A stretch of 64,000 bases of DNA from Triatoma infestans. Taxonomy: Eukaryota > Arthropoda > Insecta > Hemiptera > Reduviidae. Under the pieces are notes generated by a model. The model did no database searches. It was not told where the DNA came from and saw nothing but the letters and a program-made list of their open reading frames with translations. The position numbers and the translations under genes are program-made. Each line of letters opens with the position of its first letter. Position 1 is the stretch's first letter. Location: NCBI GenBank assembly GCA_011037195.1, contig JAAEAF010007836.1:1-64000 (forward strand). The letters are read 5' to 3'. Of this stretch, positions 55,001-62,659 are shown one piece after another.

Positions 55001-56596
55001 TTATGACCGTGATAAACAAGGTTGGACCATTAAAACTGATTGCCATGCGGACACTATCAGATTGCATATGGTCTACAAGGATATACACAACGTACCCAGG
55101 AATCATTTGAGGTTAATACTTAGCACCTATTAATGAAATCCATAGTGTTGCAGCTTATGGGTTGCTAAGACAGACGTCTCAGTTCCCTTTCATCACTCGT
55201 ATCGAATATCGTTTGCAATAACAGCAACACTGCTCGGAAACTTTTTATCTTACTGCACACACACACAGAATCACATATTTACAAATATTTTATTTTATTT
55301 TTTTCAGATATGTCTCTTGGACAGCATATATCTTGAGATACCATAATAAAACTGTAGAACCTATACCACTGCCTGGTGCACCTTTCAGCCATTATTATGC
55401 GCAAGAAGTTTCTGATGAAGGTATCATCATGGAAACAGACATTGGAATTAAAGAGGTATGTATAAATATGTTCAGGAAAATTGGGATTACTTTTGGGTGC
55501 ATACAGGTATAAAATAATATTTCTATATAAAACTTTACTTTGTGTGTGTTGTCTTGACTTGAATGCTGTGCCAGAAGGTACAGATAATTGAAACTATATG
55601 TCTCAAAAAAAGATCATGTAATTGAATTTTTATCTATTTTTTTCAGTTTCGAGAACCTAATTGTCCATATCTATCTGATAAAAGCCAATTACATGTACAA
55701 GTTGAGTGGGAAGAGAGTTACCTATTATTTCAAGCTACATATCACAAATATGATGACGTTAGCAGAATACATAATTATCAAATGAGGTATGACGCAAAGA
55801 ATTTTGGAATAATCTTTTAAGTTTACCCATTACTGAGAATAGTCTTTAAGTCAGAGCCCAGTACTAGGAATAGTCATTAAGTCAGTGCCAAGTACTAAGA
55901 ATAATCATTAAGTCAATGCCAAGTACTAAGAATAGTTATTGTTAGTTCCCAGTACTAGAAATATCTTTAAGTCGATGCCATTACAAAGAATAATCATTAA
56001 GTCAGTGCCCAGTACTAGGAATAATCATTAAGTCAGCGCCCAGTACTAGGAATATCTTCAAGTCAATGTCATTACAAGGAATAATCATTAAGTCAGTGCC
56101 CAGTACTAGGAATATCTTTAAGTCATTGTCCAGTACTAGGAATATCTTTAAATCAGAGCCCAGTACTAGGAATAATCTTCAAATCAGTGTCCAGTACTAA
56201 GAATAGTCATTAAGTCAGTGCCCAGTACCAGGAATAGATTTTTAATTCAGGTCCCAGTCTTTAAATCAGTTTAGGTTTATAAGTCCTTTCGTTGCACATT
56301 TCATGGATTCTATTAAGAGTTTATTCCAATCTTAAGTCCAATTAAACTATTGTTTGGTTTTTTTTTACAGAAAAGAAATCCACGCTTTACAAGCGGAAAA
56401 TTATAGTTTGGAAAGGCAATTATTCAGTTATCAAAAAAGTATCTCTTATGCACATTCACGTGGCGGTAGTGGACATTATTCAGACAATCTTGTATCACCA
56501 GAAGGACGTGATGATGAAGAAGATGACAGATATTTTGATGATAGAAATTATACATTAGGCGATCGAAGTATGTCCACGGGTACAGAGTACGCCTGA
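48753..56596 (+). CDS. MATH/TRAF-like domain protein, spliced gene (7 exons to first stop)
   Basis: Joining 48753-49043, 51923-52247, 53206-53399, 54867-55111, 55308-55455, 55647-55786 and 56371-56596 gives one open frame of 522 codons plus TGA. Every junction is GT/AG and all phases match. Residues about 14-135 look like a MATH (meprin/TRAF-C) beta-sandwich, with FTFVVTRSV, an SCGHHRWAITF strand and LGVYLVW. A second MATH-like unit covers about 127-290 and includes FGGFDWNLALYPNG at 179-192. A third beta-rich part follows (YDRDKQGWTIKTD, VYKDIHNVPRNHLR). Residues 448-472 (KEIHALQAENYSLERQLFSY) look like a short coiled coil, and the tail is acidic and Tyr-rich. MATH domains usually bind peptides or other proteins, so an adaptor role is an inference. 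The start ATG is chosen because an in-frame TAA lies at 48732-48734. I believe similar proteins occur in other insects but do not recall a name. Confidence 0.88.
49125..49560 (+). repeat. dispersed repeat F, near full length (intron 1)
   Basis: Ordered blocks: CTTAAATGACGTTACCCG, TTTCAAATAAAAATTGTAGC, CATACTTAGTTTAAAG, AAAATCGTTGGAGC, AGTAAAGTGGCACTTTCGG, AATATTAAGTTTGAAC, GGGGACCTCAATATGG and TTTCCGGTGAAAACTCGAT. The same blocks recur at many places on both strands. No coding frame or terminal repeat was recognised. Confidence 0.65.
49930..50325 (-). mobile_element. PIF/Harbinger transposase N-terminal fragment in intron 1
   Basis: The minus-strand frame 50203-49997 starts MDSMTSSSEDDVVMYMWLKL, then RKRRKRIWWVHNFNQSCVQY, which matches the N-terminus of Harbinger nucleases (acidic start, basic RKRR, WVH.IN..R...G). 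The end GGAGGCCTCACACC (minus strand, near 50309) followed by TTAA may be the terminal repeat. The catalytic domain is missing. Confidence 0.6.
50326..51043. other. unassigned part of intron 1
   Basis: No recognised repeat or frame. Confidence 0.5.
51053..51882. mobile_element. complete fold-back element with hammerhead-like motifs (intron 1)
   Basis: The left arm begins near TTTCAGAGATATTTTCCGTG and the right arm is its inverse, ending in CACGGAAAATACCTGTGATGC plus a short AACCAATCACTG tail. Arms of roughly 300 bases enclose an A+T-rich centre. GCATGTTGA occurs on both sides (51044-51052 and 51883-51891), a 9-bp target duplication. The right arm carries CTGATGA at about 51784 followed by GAAACCGGTCGATGACC. 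The left arm motif is damaged. No open frame of note is present, so the element appears non-autonomous. Confidence 0.75.
51923..52247 (+). CDS. MATH gene exon 2 (residues 98-206)
   Basis: The acceptor is aaatttcag ending at 51922. The exon reads VKFTADCPAQGNRNYIP and continues through the conserved-looking FTFGGFDWNLALYPNG. It ends one base into a Ser codon before gtaaat at 52248. The frame could read through for a few codons (KCIQLL then stop), but the phase of exon 3 fixes the donor. A complete fold-back element ends only about 40 bases upstream of the acceptor. Confidence 0.88.
52290..52400. mobile_element. fold-back arm fragment in intron 2
   Basis: GATTTTTTACCGTGAGTCTG and CATCGACCAGATTCGGGTG, then TAATCTTCAGGTTCTTG, are diverged matches to the left arm of the fold-back family. 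Confidence 0.45.
52435..52945 (-). mobile_element. LINE-X in intron 2 of the MATH gene
   Basis: TTTGTCTGTGGGGAGGGACC and the CATATAGCTACTCC block mark the 3' UTR; TCCTCTGTCTCACAGACTC marks the Cys knuckle; CTTAAACTACAATGTCCAG marks TGHCSLRR. All are in reverse orientation to the host gene. Confidence 0.65.
53020..53175. mobile_element. fold-back arm fragment in intron 2
   Basis: AAGTCTGTATCGCATTGTTT, ACATCCTGAAAGATTGGTG, CATCCGAAACGAAAAC and GGGCTATCGCGGGC, then CAGCACTTCGGCGCC, are a diverged right arm of the family. Confidence 0.45.
53206..53399 (+). CDS. MATH gene exon 3 (residues 206-270)
   Basis: The acceptor tttatag ends at 53205. The first two bases complete a Ser codon with exon 2, then GDHRLSLYLNR and the beta-strand-rich HQCRVRYSVVLGDGDRR follow. 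The donor is AAG|gttagt at 53400, phase 0. Confidence 0.88.
53505..53715 (+). repeat. SINE-A in intron 3 of the MATH gene
   Basis: GGGATTAGCTCAGTGGTTAG gives a good A box. The B box region is deleted (CGCAGAGGCTATGCTGCCC). The body and an A-rich end (GCGCCTTAAAAAAAA) are present. Confidence 0.72.
53940..54615 (-). mobile_element. LINE-W in intron 3 of the MATH gene
   Basis: It is bounded by TTAGATTAGATTG and CTAATCTAATCTACC. The minus strand encodes LSHNRKDIRLIVGLLTGIGG, then MHHLLLVDNGLCRFCKAEEE, TPVHILCEYAGLAKTRFLQL (C-x2-C-x9-H-x3-C knuckle). It is oriented against the host gene. Confidence 0.68.
54867..55111 (+). CDS. MATH gene exon 4 (residues 271-352)
   Basis: The acceptor ggacag ends at 54866. 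The exon reads GVVRVHVEMILANTLSEV and later YDRDKQGWTIKTD and VYKDIHNVPRNHL. It ends two bases into an Arg codon at the donor gttaat (55112). The phase agrees with direct joining to exon 3. Confidence 0.87.
55308..55455 (+). CDS. MATH gene exon 5 (residues 352-401)
   Basis: A polypyrimidine-rich acceptor (ttttttcag) ends at 55307. The single first base completes the split Arg codon. The exon reads YVSWTAYILRY, then PLPGAPFSHYYAQE and METDIGIKE. The donor is GAG|gtatgt at 55456. Confidence 0.87.
55647..55786 (+). CDS. MATH gene exon 6 (residues 402-448)
   Basis: The acceptor tttttcag ends at 55646. The exon reads FREPNCPYL, then VQVEWEESYLLFQATYHKYD. It ends two bases into an Arg codon at gtatga (55787). 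Its downstream intron carries the minisatellite. Confidence 0.87.
55825..56255 (+). repeat. minisatellite in intron 6
   Basis: About 13 tandem units of roughly 31 bases are visible. Each contains AGTACTAGGAAT followed by AATCATTAAGTCAGTGCCC or close variants. Some units are shortened, with TTACAAGGAAT replacing the usual core. The array fills most of the intron between exons 6 and 7. Confidence 0.9.
56371..56596 (+). CDS. MATH gene exon 7 with first stop codon (residues 448-522)
   Basis: The acceptor tttttttacag ends at 56370. The exon encodes the coiled-coil helix, then a Gly/Ser stretch, an acidic EGRDDEEDDRYFDD segment and a TGA at 56594-56596. An AATAAA at 56837-56842 could end a short transcript here. 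The frame is open beyond the TGA to CAG|gtaaac at 56660, which is a better donor than most in this gene. Confidence 0.87.
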
Positions 56597-56659
56597 GTAG
56601 ATTTGCTCAGGTGGAAACCAAAAAGGAAGCCACCGCCTGTACCTAGAACTGTGGATCAG
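56597..56659 (+). CDS. candidate readthrough extension of exon 7
   Basis: After the TGA the same frame encodes 21 residues (VDLLRWKPKRKPPPVPRTVD and a final Q) with no further stop, ending exactly at the donor CAG|gtaaac. The basic, Pro-rich composition looks like protein rather than UTR. It would be translated only by readthrough of the TGA, or if the TGA is a sequencing error or a mutation. I infer this from the frame alone. Confidence 0.45.
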
Positions 56660-56836
56660 GTAAACAAGATTCTGCTTTTTTTTAAAAAATAAAAAAAAAT
56701 AATAGCACACCGTGTTGGGGAATTGCTAAATCTATTTTACAGAACTGATTACCAGGGTCATTGGAATTACCCAAAAAACATAGAAAAAGATTTTACATAA
56801 CAGGTTATTTTGCGGCGTTGCTGCTATATGTTATGA

Positions 56837-56842
56837 AATAAA
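56837..56842 (+). terminator. poly(A) signal for a possible short 3' end
   Basis: AATAAA lies about 240 bases after the exon 7 TGA, inside what would otherwise be intron 7, and before the inserted SINE. It could serve an isoform that ends at the TGA. Confidence 0.35.
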
Positions 56843-56871
56843 GAATTATTTCATATTACTTTCCAAATAAA

Positions 56872-57108
56872 AAAAACCCTTGGCGCAACAGTTCATGAGG
56901 GGCCAAGGCTTGCCAGACGGCGATTTGAATGGGGAGTGTGTGGTAAGCACGCCGCAGTTCCCACGTCGCTACCTAGGGCGCTACTAACTGTAGCTTCCCA
57001 CTTTTTATTTCGATGCTGGGTCAACACTGACTTTGCTCTCACGGAAATCAAACCTCTGAATTCTTGCACGAAAGGCGAATGCGCTAGCCACTAGACCAAC
57101 GCGTGAGG
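56872..57108 (-). repeat. SINE-B in intron 7 of the MATH gene
   Basis: CTTGGCGCAACAGTTCATG, GTAAGCACGCCGCAGTTC, GCTACCTAGGGCGCTAC and a near-intact head ending TAGACCAACGCGTGAG. It is inserted just after the possible short-isoform poly(A) signal. Confidence 0.72.
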
Positions 57109-57189
57109 GGACATTACTTTCCATAAAACGTGGACACCTGGTCGGCCACGGCAAAGCTTGTTGAAATGCCACTTCGTTTTTTTTCATGT

Positions 57190-57585
57190 CAGAGTTGTAA
57201 TCATGTCAAATTTTTGATGTCCAAGTTTTTACCAGAAATATCTGTTTTTGAGGTCCCTTGAGTCCAAAAAAAAAAAAAAGAAATGGTTTTTAGCAATTTT
57301 GTCTCTGTGTATATGGCAGCGGGGAGGGCAGGATATCTCAAAAAAATTTTTAAAAAAATCGCAGAATGTCCAAAACATAATATTTCGTTAAAATATTACC
57401 AGGAAACCTGAGAATAAGTTTTTCATAAAAAAAAAAACTCGTTTAACCGAAAGTAGCCACTTTACTGAATAGTTTGTCCAAAAAAAAAACGGTTGCAACG
57501 ATTTTCTTTAAACTAATAAACTACACATATAAAGAGCTATAACTTTTATTTGAAACATTTCTCCCGGGTAAAGTCATTTGAGGGG
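57190..57585 (-). repeat. dispersed repeat F (intron 7), part 1
   Basis: TTTACCAGAAATATCTG, GAGGTCCCTTGAGTCC, ATAATATTTCGTTAAA, GTAGCCACTTTACTG, TTTAAACTAATAAACTACAC and AGAGCTATAACTTTTATTTG are the F blocks in reverse order. The repeat resumes at 58239 after the fold-back insertion. Confidence 0.65.
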
Positions 57586-58238
57586 CATCAGAGATATTTT
57601 CCGTGATAGCCTGCTTCTTTTTGTTGATCATCGACCGGTTTCAGGCCGTTCGCCCATCATCAGGATGCTTTTTGTAAAACAGTGGTGATAACATAGACTT
57701 TCACAGAGCAAATTTAGTTAATACACTGACTGGCCTTTAAATGTTTTTGTTAGGGCCTAACTAGGTTACGAACGAGGTGGGATGAAAGGGATATTGTCAG
57801 TAACTATTTCACAGCTGGGCATGACACAGTGTTATTTCGCGCTGCTATAAATAAATAAATATAATCGTAATATAGTGTGGAAAATTAATTATAAAGTAAA
57901 ACCTCATTCAAAAAACATAGTTTAAGTTATATACCCCCACGTGTTGGAGGTTTCCATTTTTAAAGGGTACAATATGCCCCCTTTAAAGACCAAAACATGT
58001 TTCTTTTCTCACTCAAGTACGAACACCCCTCTTAACCTAGTAACAAAAAACATTTAAAGACCAGTCAGTGTATCAACTAAATTTGCTCTGTGCAAGTCTA
58101 TGCTGTTACACTGTTTGACATAAAGCATCCTGATGGTGGGCAAACACCTCGAAACCGGTCGATGACCACAAAAAGAAGCAGGCTATCACGGAACTCTATC
58201 TCTAATGCTTACCAGCTCTGCAGAACCAACCACAACAA
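57586..58238. mobile_element. complete fold-back element with hammerhead-like motifs (intron 7)
   Basis: The left arm starts CATCAGAGATATTTTCCGTG; the right arm ends TCACGGAACTC...CCAACCACAACAA. The element is bounded by TCATTTGAGGGG (57574-57585) and TCATTTAAGGGG (58239-58250), a 12-bp target duplication with one mismatch. It sits inside a copy of dispersed repeat F, which resumes after it. Left motif, read on the minus strand: CATCATCAGGATG side at 57626-57667. Right motif: 58125-58167, with GCATCCTGATG and GAAACCGGTCGATGACC. Confidence 0.78.
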
Positions 58239-58440
58239 TCATTTAAGGGGTGCTTTTGTGGGAGAGGTTAGGTTTTCTTCTAAAGTGCTATTTCTATTTA
58301 TTTCACAAATTCTATCATCTAAATAATATTAATTAGAATTAAATATGTTGTTGAAATTCAGTGTTTGAAGAAAATTGTTTGAGATCGAAAATGCGATTTT
58401 TTTTTTGAAAAATATTTTTCAGTTTTTTGTTATTTTCTTT
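58239..58440 (-). repeat. dispersed repeat F (intron 7), part 2
   Basis: TCATTTAAGGGGTGCTTTTG, GAGAGGTTAGGTTTTC, CAAATTCTATCATCTAAATA and AAATATGTTGTTGAAATTC continue the repeat after the inserted element. Confidence 0.6.
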
Positions 58441-58442
58441 AA

Positions 58443-59185
58443 ATTGGTTGTACAAAGTCCCCAATTTACTCTAAAAATGTTAAAACTATTATTATTATTT
58501 GTCTGTGGGAGGGACCAAGCCCTACGCTATCCAAAGCTCTATTGGGCCCATATAGCTACCGCAAGAAAAACAACAACAAACCGGGTCTAGAACAAATATC
58601 CAGACCCGGATCTAATCCATCTAAGATTCACCGCAGCCCGCATAAATCGGACAATAACCTTAAGGGGAAATAGCTTAAGCTCTTCCACAAACATCCTGTT
58701 CCGACCAAAGGTCACGAACCTAATTTCCTCACAACCCAGGCAATCTGTCCATAAGATGTATTGGTGTTACCTCCTCTATCTCACAGACTCTACAAAATGG
58801 ATCCAGCATAAACCCCAATTACGTAGAGATGTCTCCTTAAACCACAATGTCCAGTAAGGGATCCAACCAGATACCTGAGAGAGTTCCATCGTTCCTTGAA
58901 AGACACAGTAACGTCTCACTATAGCCCTGTCCGGGATCCCTGATGAGCATTTTGGATTCCATAAGGATGAATGGTGTGAAGCTGTCCATGACTGGAAGCC
59001 TGACAGTCATGTGCCAGAAGTCACGCCAACAGCAGGCTCGGGACCAATGAATGGGAGAGAGGCGCCTAATTTGGTCAAACCTATCCACCTGCTCATTCCC
59101 AAAAATTCCCATGGGGCCTTGTACCCAGACTAGAAACTATTAAATCCCCAAAACAAAATAACTGTTGAAAACAGAGGCCATTGAA
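58443..59185. mobile_element. Tc1 terminal fragment split by LINE-X
   Basis: GTACAAAGTCCCCAATTTAC and TCTAAAAATGTTAAAACTAT at 58449-58490 continue after the LINE-X copy as TAAATCCCCAAAACAAAATAACTG at 59141. Together they rebuild the Tc1 end seen at 41260-41330. Confidence 0.7.
58492..59133 (-). mobile_element. LINE-X inserted in a Tc1 end, intron 7
   Basis: From TTATTATTTGTCTGTGGGAG to CCCAGACTAG. AAACTATTA occurs at 58483-58491 and again at 59134-59142, a 9-bp target duplication. The minus strand encodes MGIFGNEQVDRFDQIRRL (RNase H helix), which shows the 5' truncation point lies inside RNase H. Confidence 0.75.
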
Positions 59186-59224
59186 TGTATTTAGGAAATT
59201 ATTTATTTATTTATTTAATTACAG

Positions 59225-59356
59225 ATTCCTGAACCAAATATCCATAGAGACAGGAGGAAATACAACTTATGGGACACAATATCTGGCTATGCTGTAACAA
59301 TTGGTCGGATAGCTGCAGTGACACTTAGACCAGCAAATGGCAAAGTCTTTGGTTAA
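59225..59356 (+). CDS. candidate exon 8 of the MATH gene (C-terminal extension)
   Basis: An acceptor (ttaattacag) ends at 59224. The exon is phase 0, matching the donor at 56660, and encodes 43 residues (IPEPNIHRDRRKYNLWD, then GYAVTIGRIAAVTLRP) before TAA at 59354-59356. An AATAAA lies about 250 bases downstream. The matching phase, strong donor and poly(A) signal support a real terminal exon. It can be coding only past the exon 7 TGA, or in an isoform that avoids it. Confidence 0.55.
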   Translation: MPEPNIHRDRRKYNLWDTISGYAVTIGRIAAVTLRPANGKVFG

Positions 59357-59607
59357 TAGAAAGAAACAGTACTGGAACAGTTTTTATAAAATTGATTTGA
59401 GATTTTCTAGTCCAAACATGTTGTTGTGGGCTGTAATAGAGTTATATTCTTGGTTTGGAAAACAATTCTGCTCTAATTTAACACTCCATGACTTAATAAG
59501 GATACTGCAGTAGTGCATTTGAGTTCTAAATTCAAGATTTCCACTCTGAAATTTATTATTTGATAGAACAGTTGAAATAGCGTCTGAATGCACTGCTCTA
59601 ATAACTG

Positions 59608-59613
59608 AATAAA
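59608..59613 (+). terminator. poly(A) signal for the long 3' end
   Basis: AATAAA lies in A+T-rich sequence about 250 bases after the exon 8 TAA and fits the end of the host transcript. Confidence 0.45.
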
Positions 59614-60164
59614 TATCGCAATTTATTACATTTCAAAATCATCGCATAAACCTTTTTCATATATAGTAGATTCTCGAACGTTTTTTTCTGGTTGAAAAAA
59701 TTATTGAAGAGCCGTCCCTACCCCCTACCACTCCACCACACAACATAGAATCTTTTATATAACAACCAACGTTTCGACAAAAATATATTGTCTTCTTCAG
59801 GGGGAAGGGAAGGGTCACAAAAACAAAACTTAATTTGTCGAAACATTGGGGGGGGGGGATTATATAAAAGTATTTGCTCTTCGATAATTACTTCAACTTT
59901 TTTTTCCCACACACACACATATATATATATCTTAAACCTTCATTAAAATGATTAAACAATATTGGACACAGAATCTGGTATCAAACACTCACATGACTTT
60001 CTCTTCATGCAATTTTCACAAGATTTAAGATGACCAATTTTTCGTAGTAAACTGAAATAGTGATGTAAAAATGAATTTCTATGAAAAACACTTCAAGTTT
60101 GTAGGGTTGAGATCGCGTTGTCAGTGGTTTTGCTAAAAACCGACGTTTCCTGCAGGAGATAAAA
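59614..60164. other. unassigned spacer downstream of the MATH gene
   Basis: It contains the isolated GAAACGTTGG motif, runs of G near 59850 and CACACACATATATATATAT near 59915. No gene is seen. Confidence 0.5.
59760..59810 (-). repeat. isolated CTGAAGA...GAAACGTTGG motif
   Basis: On the minus strand CCCTGAAGAAGACAATATA, then TTTTGTCGAAACGTTGG, has the same layout as the other GAAACGTYG repeats, with a GACAA/TTGTC stem. Confidence 0.45.
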
Positions 60165-60440
60165 GCTAATGATTTTCCGAAGTAGGAGAAGGTTAAAATT
60201 TTGGCGGCGGGAGGGCAGACTTAGATTTCGTCACCCGCCTAGCCACCAACCGTAAGTGGGCAAGAGAAAATAAAGCCACGCCCACCACCTATAGTAGTAA
60301 ACATGGTAGATCAAGAAGGCAGTCAATATGGCGGTCAAGGTAGCGGAGCAAGGAAGGTTCCTTGCCTTACTGGCTTTCAAGTTGTAACAAAGCTGGGAGG
60401 ATGCTCATTGGAACAATGGGCGAAACGTCGTTTTGTTTTG
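60165..60440 (+). repeat. GGCGAAACGTCG repeat, copy 1
   Basis: GGTTAAAATTTTGGCGGC, GATTTCGTCACCCGCC, AAGCCACGCCCACCACC, TATAGTAGTAAACATG, TGGCTTTCAAGTTG and GAACAATGGGCGAAACGTCG. The unit has a stem GCTCATTG/CAATGGGC before GAAAC. Confidence 0.65.
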
Positions 60441-60559
60441 TTTTTTGTTTTTTTTGGCAAACCACCGACGCGGTAGCCTCAACACGGAAGTGTTTTTCAT
60501 GAAAATGACCGTGGAAAATCTAGAAGAACATATTTCCTCATAGTGCCAAACTAACCATC

Positions 60560-60842
60560 TTATAAAAAACGATTCTCCGACCTGTTATCCCTTGGTATGA
60601 TGCAGAAATATGGACACTGACGGCTGAAGATGAGCTCCGTCTGTATTGTACGGATATGGCGAGTTTTAAGCCCTACTATCTTTGACCCATATAATGGATA
60701 GAGGGATATACCGAGCAAGAAAAAAAAACTCGGTGCTTGAAAGAGCATTTTTAAGGAAGATGGTTAAGAAAAGGAGACCGTGGCCTGAGAAGGGCTTATG
60801 AAAAACATCCCCGGGGGAGAAGGCCCCGAGGTAGACTGCGCT
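60560..60842 (+). mobile_element. RT C-terminal fragment
   Basis: YDAEIWTLTAEDELRLYCTD resembles YG.ETWTLT..DE.RL. FDPYNG and RAYEKHPRGRRPRGRLRL, in other frames, resemble the ..P.GRR.RGRP..RW end of RTE-type polyproteins. Stops interrupt it. Confidence 0.5.
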
Positions 60843-60846
60843 TATC

Positions 60847-61065
60847 ATTATTATTTAACAGAAGGGAGGTCCAAACCCTGCGCTATCCAAAACCTCCATG
60901 GGCCCTTATAGCTCCCCCCCCCAAAAAAAGAATAACAACTACCAGGGTCCTGGAATAAAAAACACATCCTGTTCCGACGAAACAGTCCGTCATGAGATGT
61001 AGGGGGTGTTTCTTCCGTCTATCTCAGAAACCCATCATAAGGGGTTTGGACATGGAGTCTAATGT
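60847..61065 (-). mobile_element. LINE-X, short 3' end
   Basis: TTATTATTTAACAGAAGGGA, CCAAACCCTGCGCTATCC, CCATGGGCCCTTATAGCTCC and the knuckle region (CGTCTATCTCAGAAACCC) match LINE-X in reverse. It lies between the two GGCGAAACGTCG repeat copies. Confidence 0.6.
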
Positions 61066-61074
61066 TTTTTTTTT

Positions 61075-61350
61075 TTTCGGAATAGGACATGGTTAAAATT
61101 TTGACGGTAGGAAGGCAGCGGGATTGGAGACTTCGATTTCGTTACCCGCCAGCCAACCGTGAGCGGAGGAGAAAAAATTAAGCCACGCCCACTACATATA
61201 GTAGTAAACATGATGGATCAAGAAGGCGGAGAAAGGAGCCACGCTCATTCTCTACCAAGATTCATTGCCTTTATTGGCTTTCAAGGTTTAAAAAAAAAAA
61301 AACCTGAGAAGTGATTCATTGTAACATTGGGCGAAACGTCGCTAACAATT
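61075..61350 (+). repeat. GGCGAAACGTCG repeat, copy 2
   Basis: GGTTAAAATTTTGACGG, GATTTCGTTACCCGCC, AAGCCACGCCCACTACA, TATAGTAGTAAACATG, TGGCTTTCAAGGTT and AACATTGGGCGAAACGTCG repeat copy 1 in the same order and orientation. Confidence 0.65.
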
Positions 61351-62659
61351 TATACATAATTATAACAGAAAGTCATGCTAATTACACACCAGATTAAAAA
61401 ATAAATAAATAATAATAATAATAAAAAAATTGAAATAATTATAGCGACATTTCAATTAAGGTTTAAAAATATATATATTTTGGAAATATCTTACAACAAA
61501 ATAATTTAATCATTAATTCAGTTTTAATAAACTGCAGAATACGGAAACCAACAATAACCAAATAAATCTCAACTTAAAGCCACAAAACTTTAGCCATTCT
61601 GCTTATTTATCAACTTTTTTTAATAATAAAAAAAATAAATGAAGTTTAGAAAATAAATTAATTTACTAAATTATTAAAATGGACTTGCTATTTGAGCAGA
61701 TAATTAAACACAAAATAATAATAATTTTTTTTTTCGCTTAAAATTTAAAAACACTAAGACAATAATAAAAAAAAATAAAAATCAGATTTAAGGATTAAAT
61801 TAAATTTATTTACATTAATATTTTAAAAATAAATAGTTACAAATTTTCTAATTTCTTGAAAATAAAAAAAAAACAGAATAAGTAGAGGGGAAATGGGGCT
61901 TCTAGGCCACCTTTTTTAGGTGAACAAAAAAGGTGTCCTAGAAGCCTCATTTTCTCTCTACTAGAGTATGCACTGTTTTATTTTCCATAAATTAGTAGCT
62001 AGATTTTAATAGTTAGAAAATTATGGCTTAGGAAGCTTTAGATATTTCTTTTGTAAATAAGTAAATAAAGCTTGGGGGGAGGGGAGCACTGTGCAATTAC
62101 TAGTTCTACTGGCTTTTGCAATTTCTCTCACCTCTTAGTATACGTGCTAATCTTTCAACGAAATTTCGGAGTTAAAATCCACTTTTCACGCACATGCACA
62201 CAAAAAAAACAGCAAGCAATGTTTCATTCTATTAGCACAATCTCAACGCACATTTTTCTTTGCAAATAACGAGTATATCATAGCGCAACAAAGTCACCAT
62301 GAAAGAATCAGGTAGGCTATGCCTTCACTTGCGATTTCTAGTCAAGCTATTTTCTTAGACGCAAAAATAAAAACCCTCACTGTTTTAATTACAATCGCAG
62401 CGATTAAAAAATTGCAACCAATCCTGTTTTCCACTGCGATACGTCTGTCGCTCTATCATCCCCACCCCTATCACACAGAATTACACAGGCAGGCATGAAC
62501 TGTCAGACAACTGACAGGCAGGTTTAAAATGTCTAGACAATGAATCTATCGGAGATTATGATGGACGAATATTAACAATAATTGATATTGTGTTACTAAA
62601 TAAATTGAAAAGAGACCACAGCACTTTATAAAAAGCAATTAAAGGAATATAGTGGCCGT
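61351..62659. other. unassigned spacer
   Basis: Low complexity to 61870, then the hairpin at 61881-61972. ATTACAATCGCAGCGATTAA near 62390 and ACTGCGATACGTCTGTCGC near 62437 could be DNA-transposon ends. No gene is recognised. Confidence 0.45.
61881..61972. repeat. near-perfect hairpin
   Basis: AGTAGAGGGGAAATGGGGC TTCTAGG at the left pairs with CCTAGAAGCC TCATTTTCTCTCTACT at the right, giving arms of about 38 bases and a very short loop around TTAGGTGAAC. It could be a small fold-back remnant or a hairpin RNA precursor. Confidence 0.6.

Noticed and set aside
55825..56255. CRISPR array
   Set aside because: The units are contiguous minisatellite repeats without unique spacers, in an insect-like intron.
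56594..56596. TGA as selenocysteine
   Set aside because: No SECIS-like element was recognised downstream and the context is a C-terminal tail, not a redox motif.
56587..56610. 24-base micro-intron removing the TGA
   Set aside because: It begins GT and ends AG and would keep the frame, but it is much shorter than known insect introns; kept only as an alternative in the readthrough finding.
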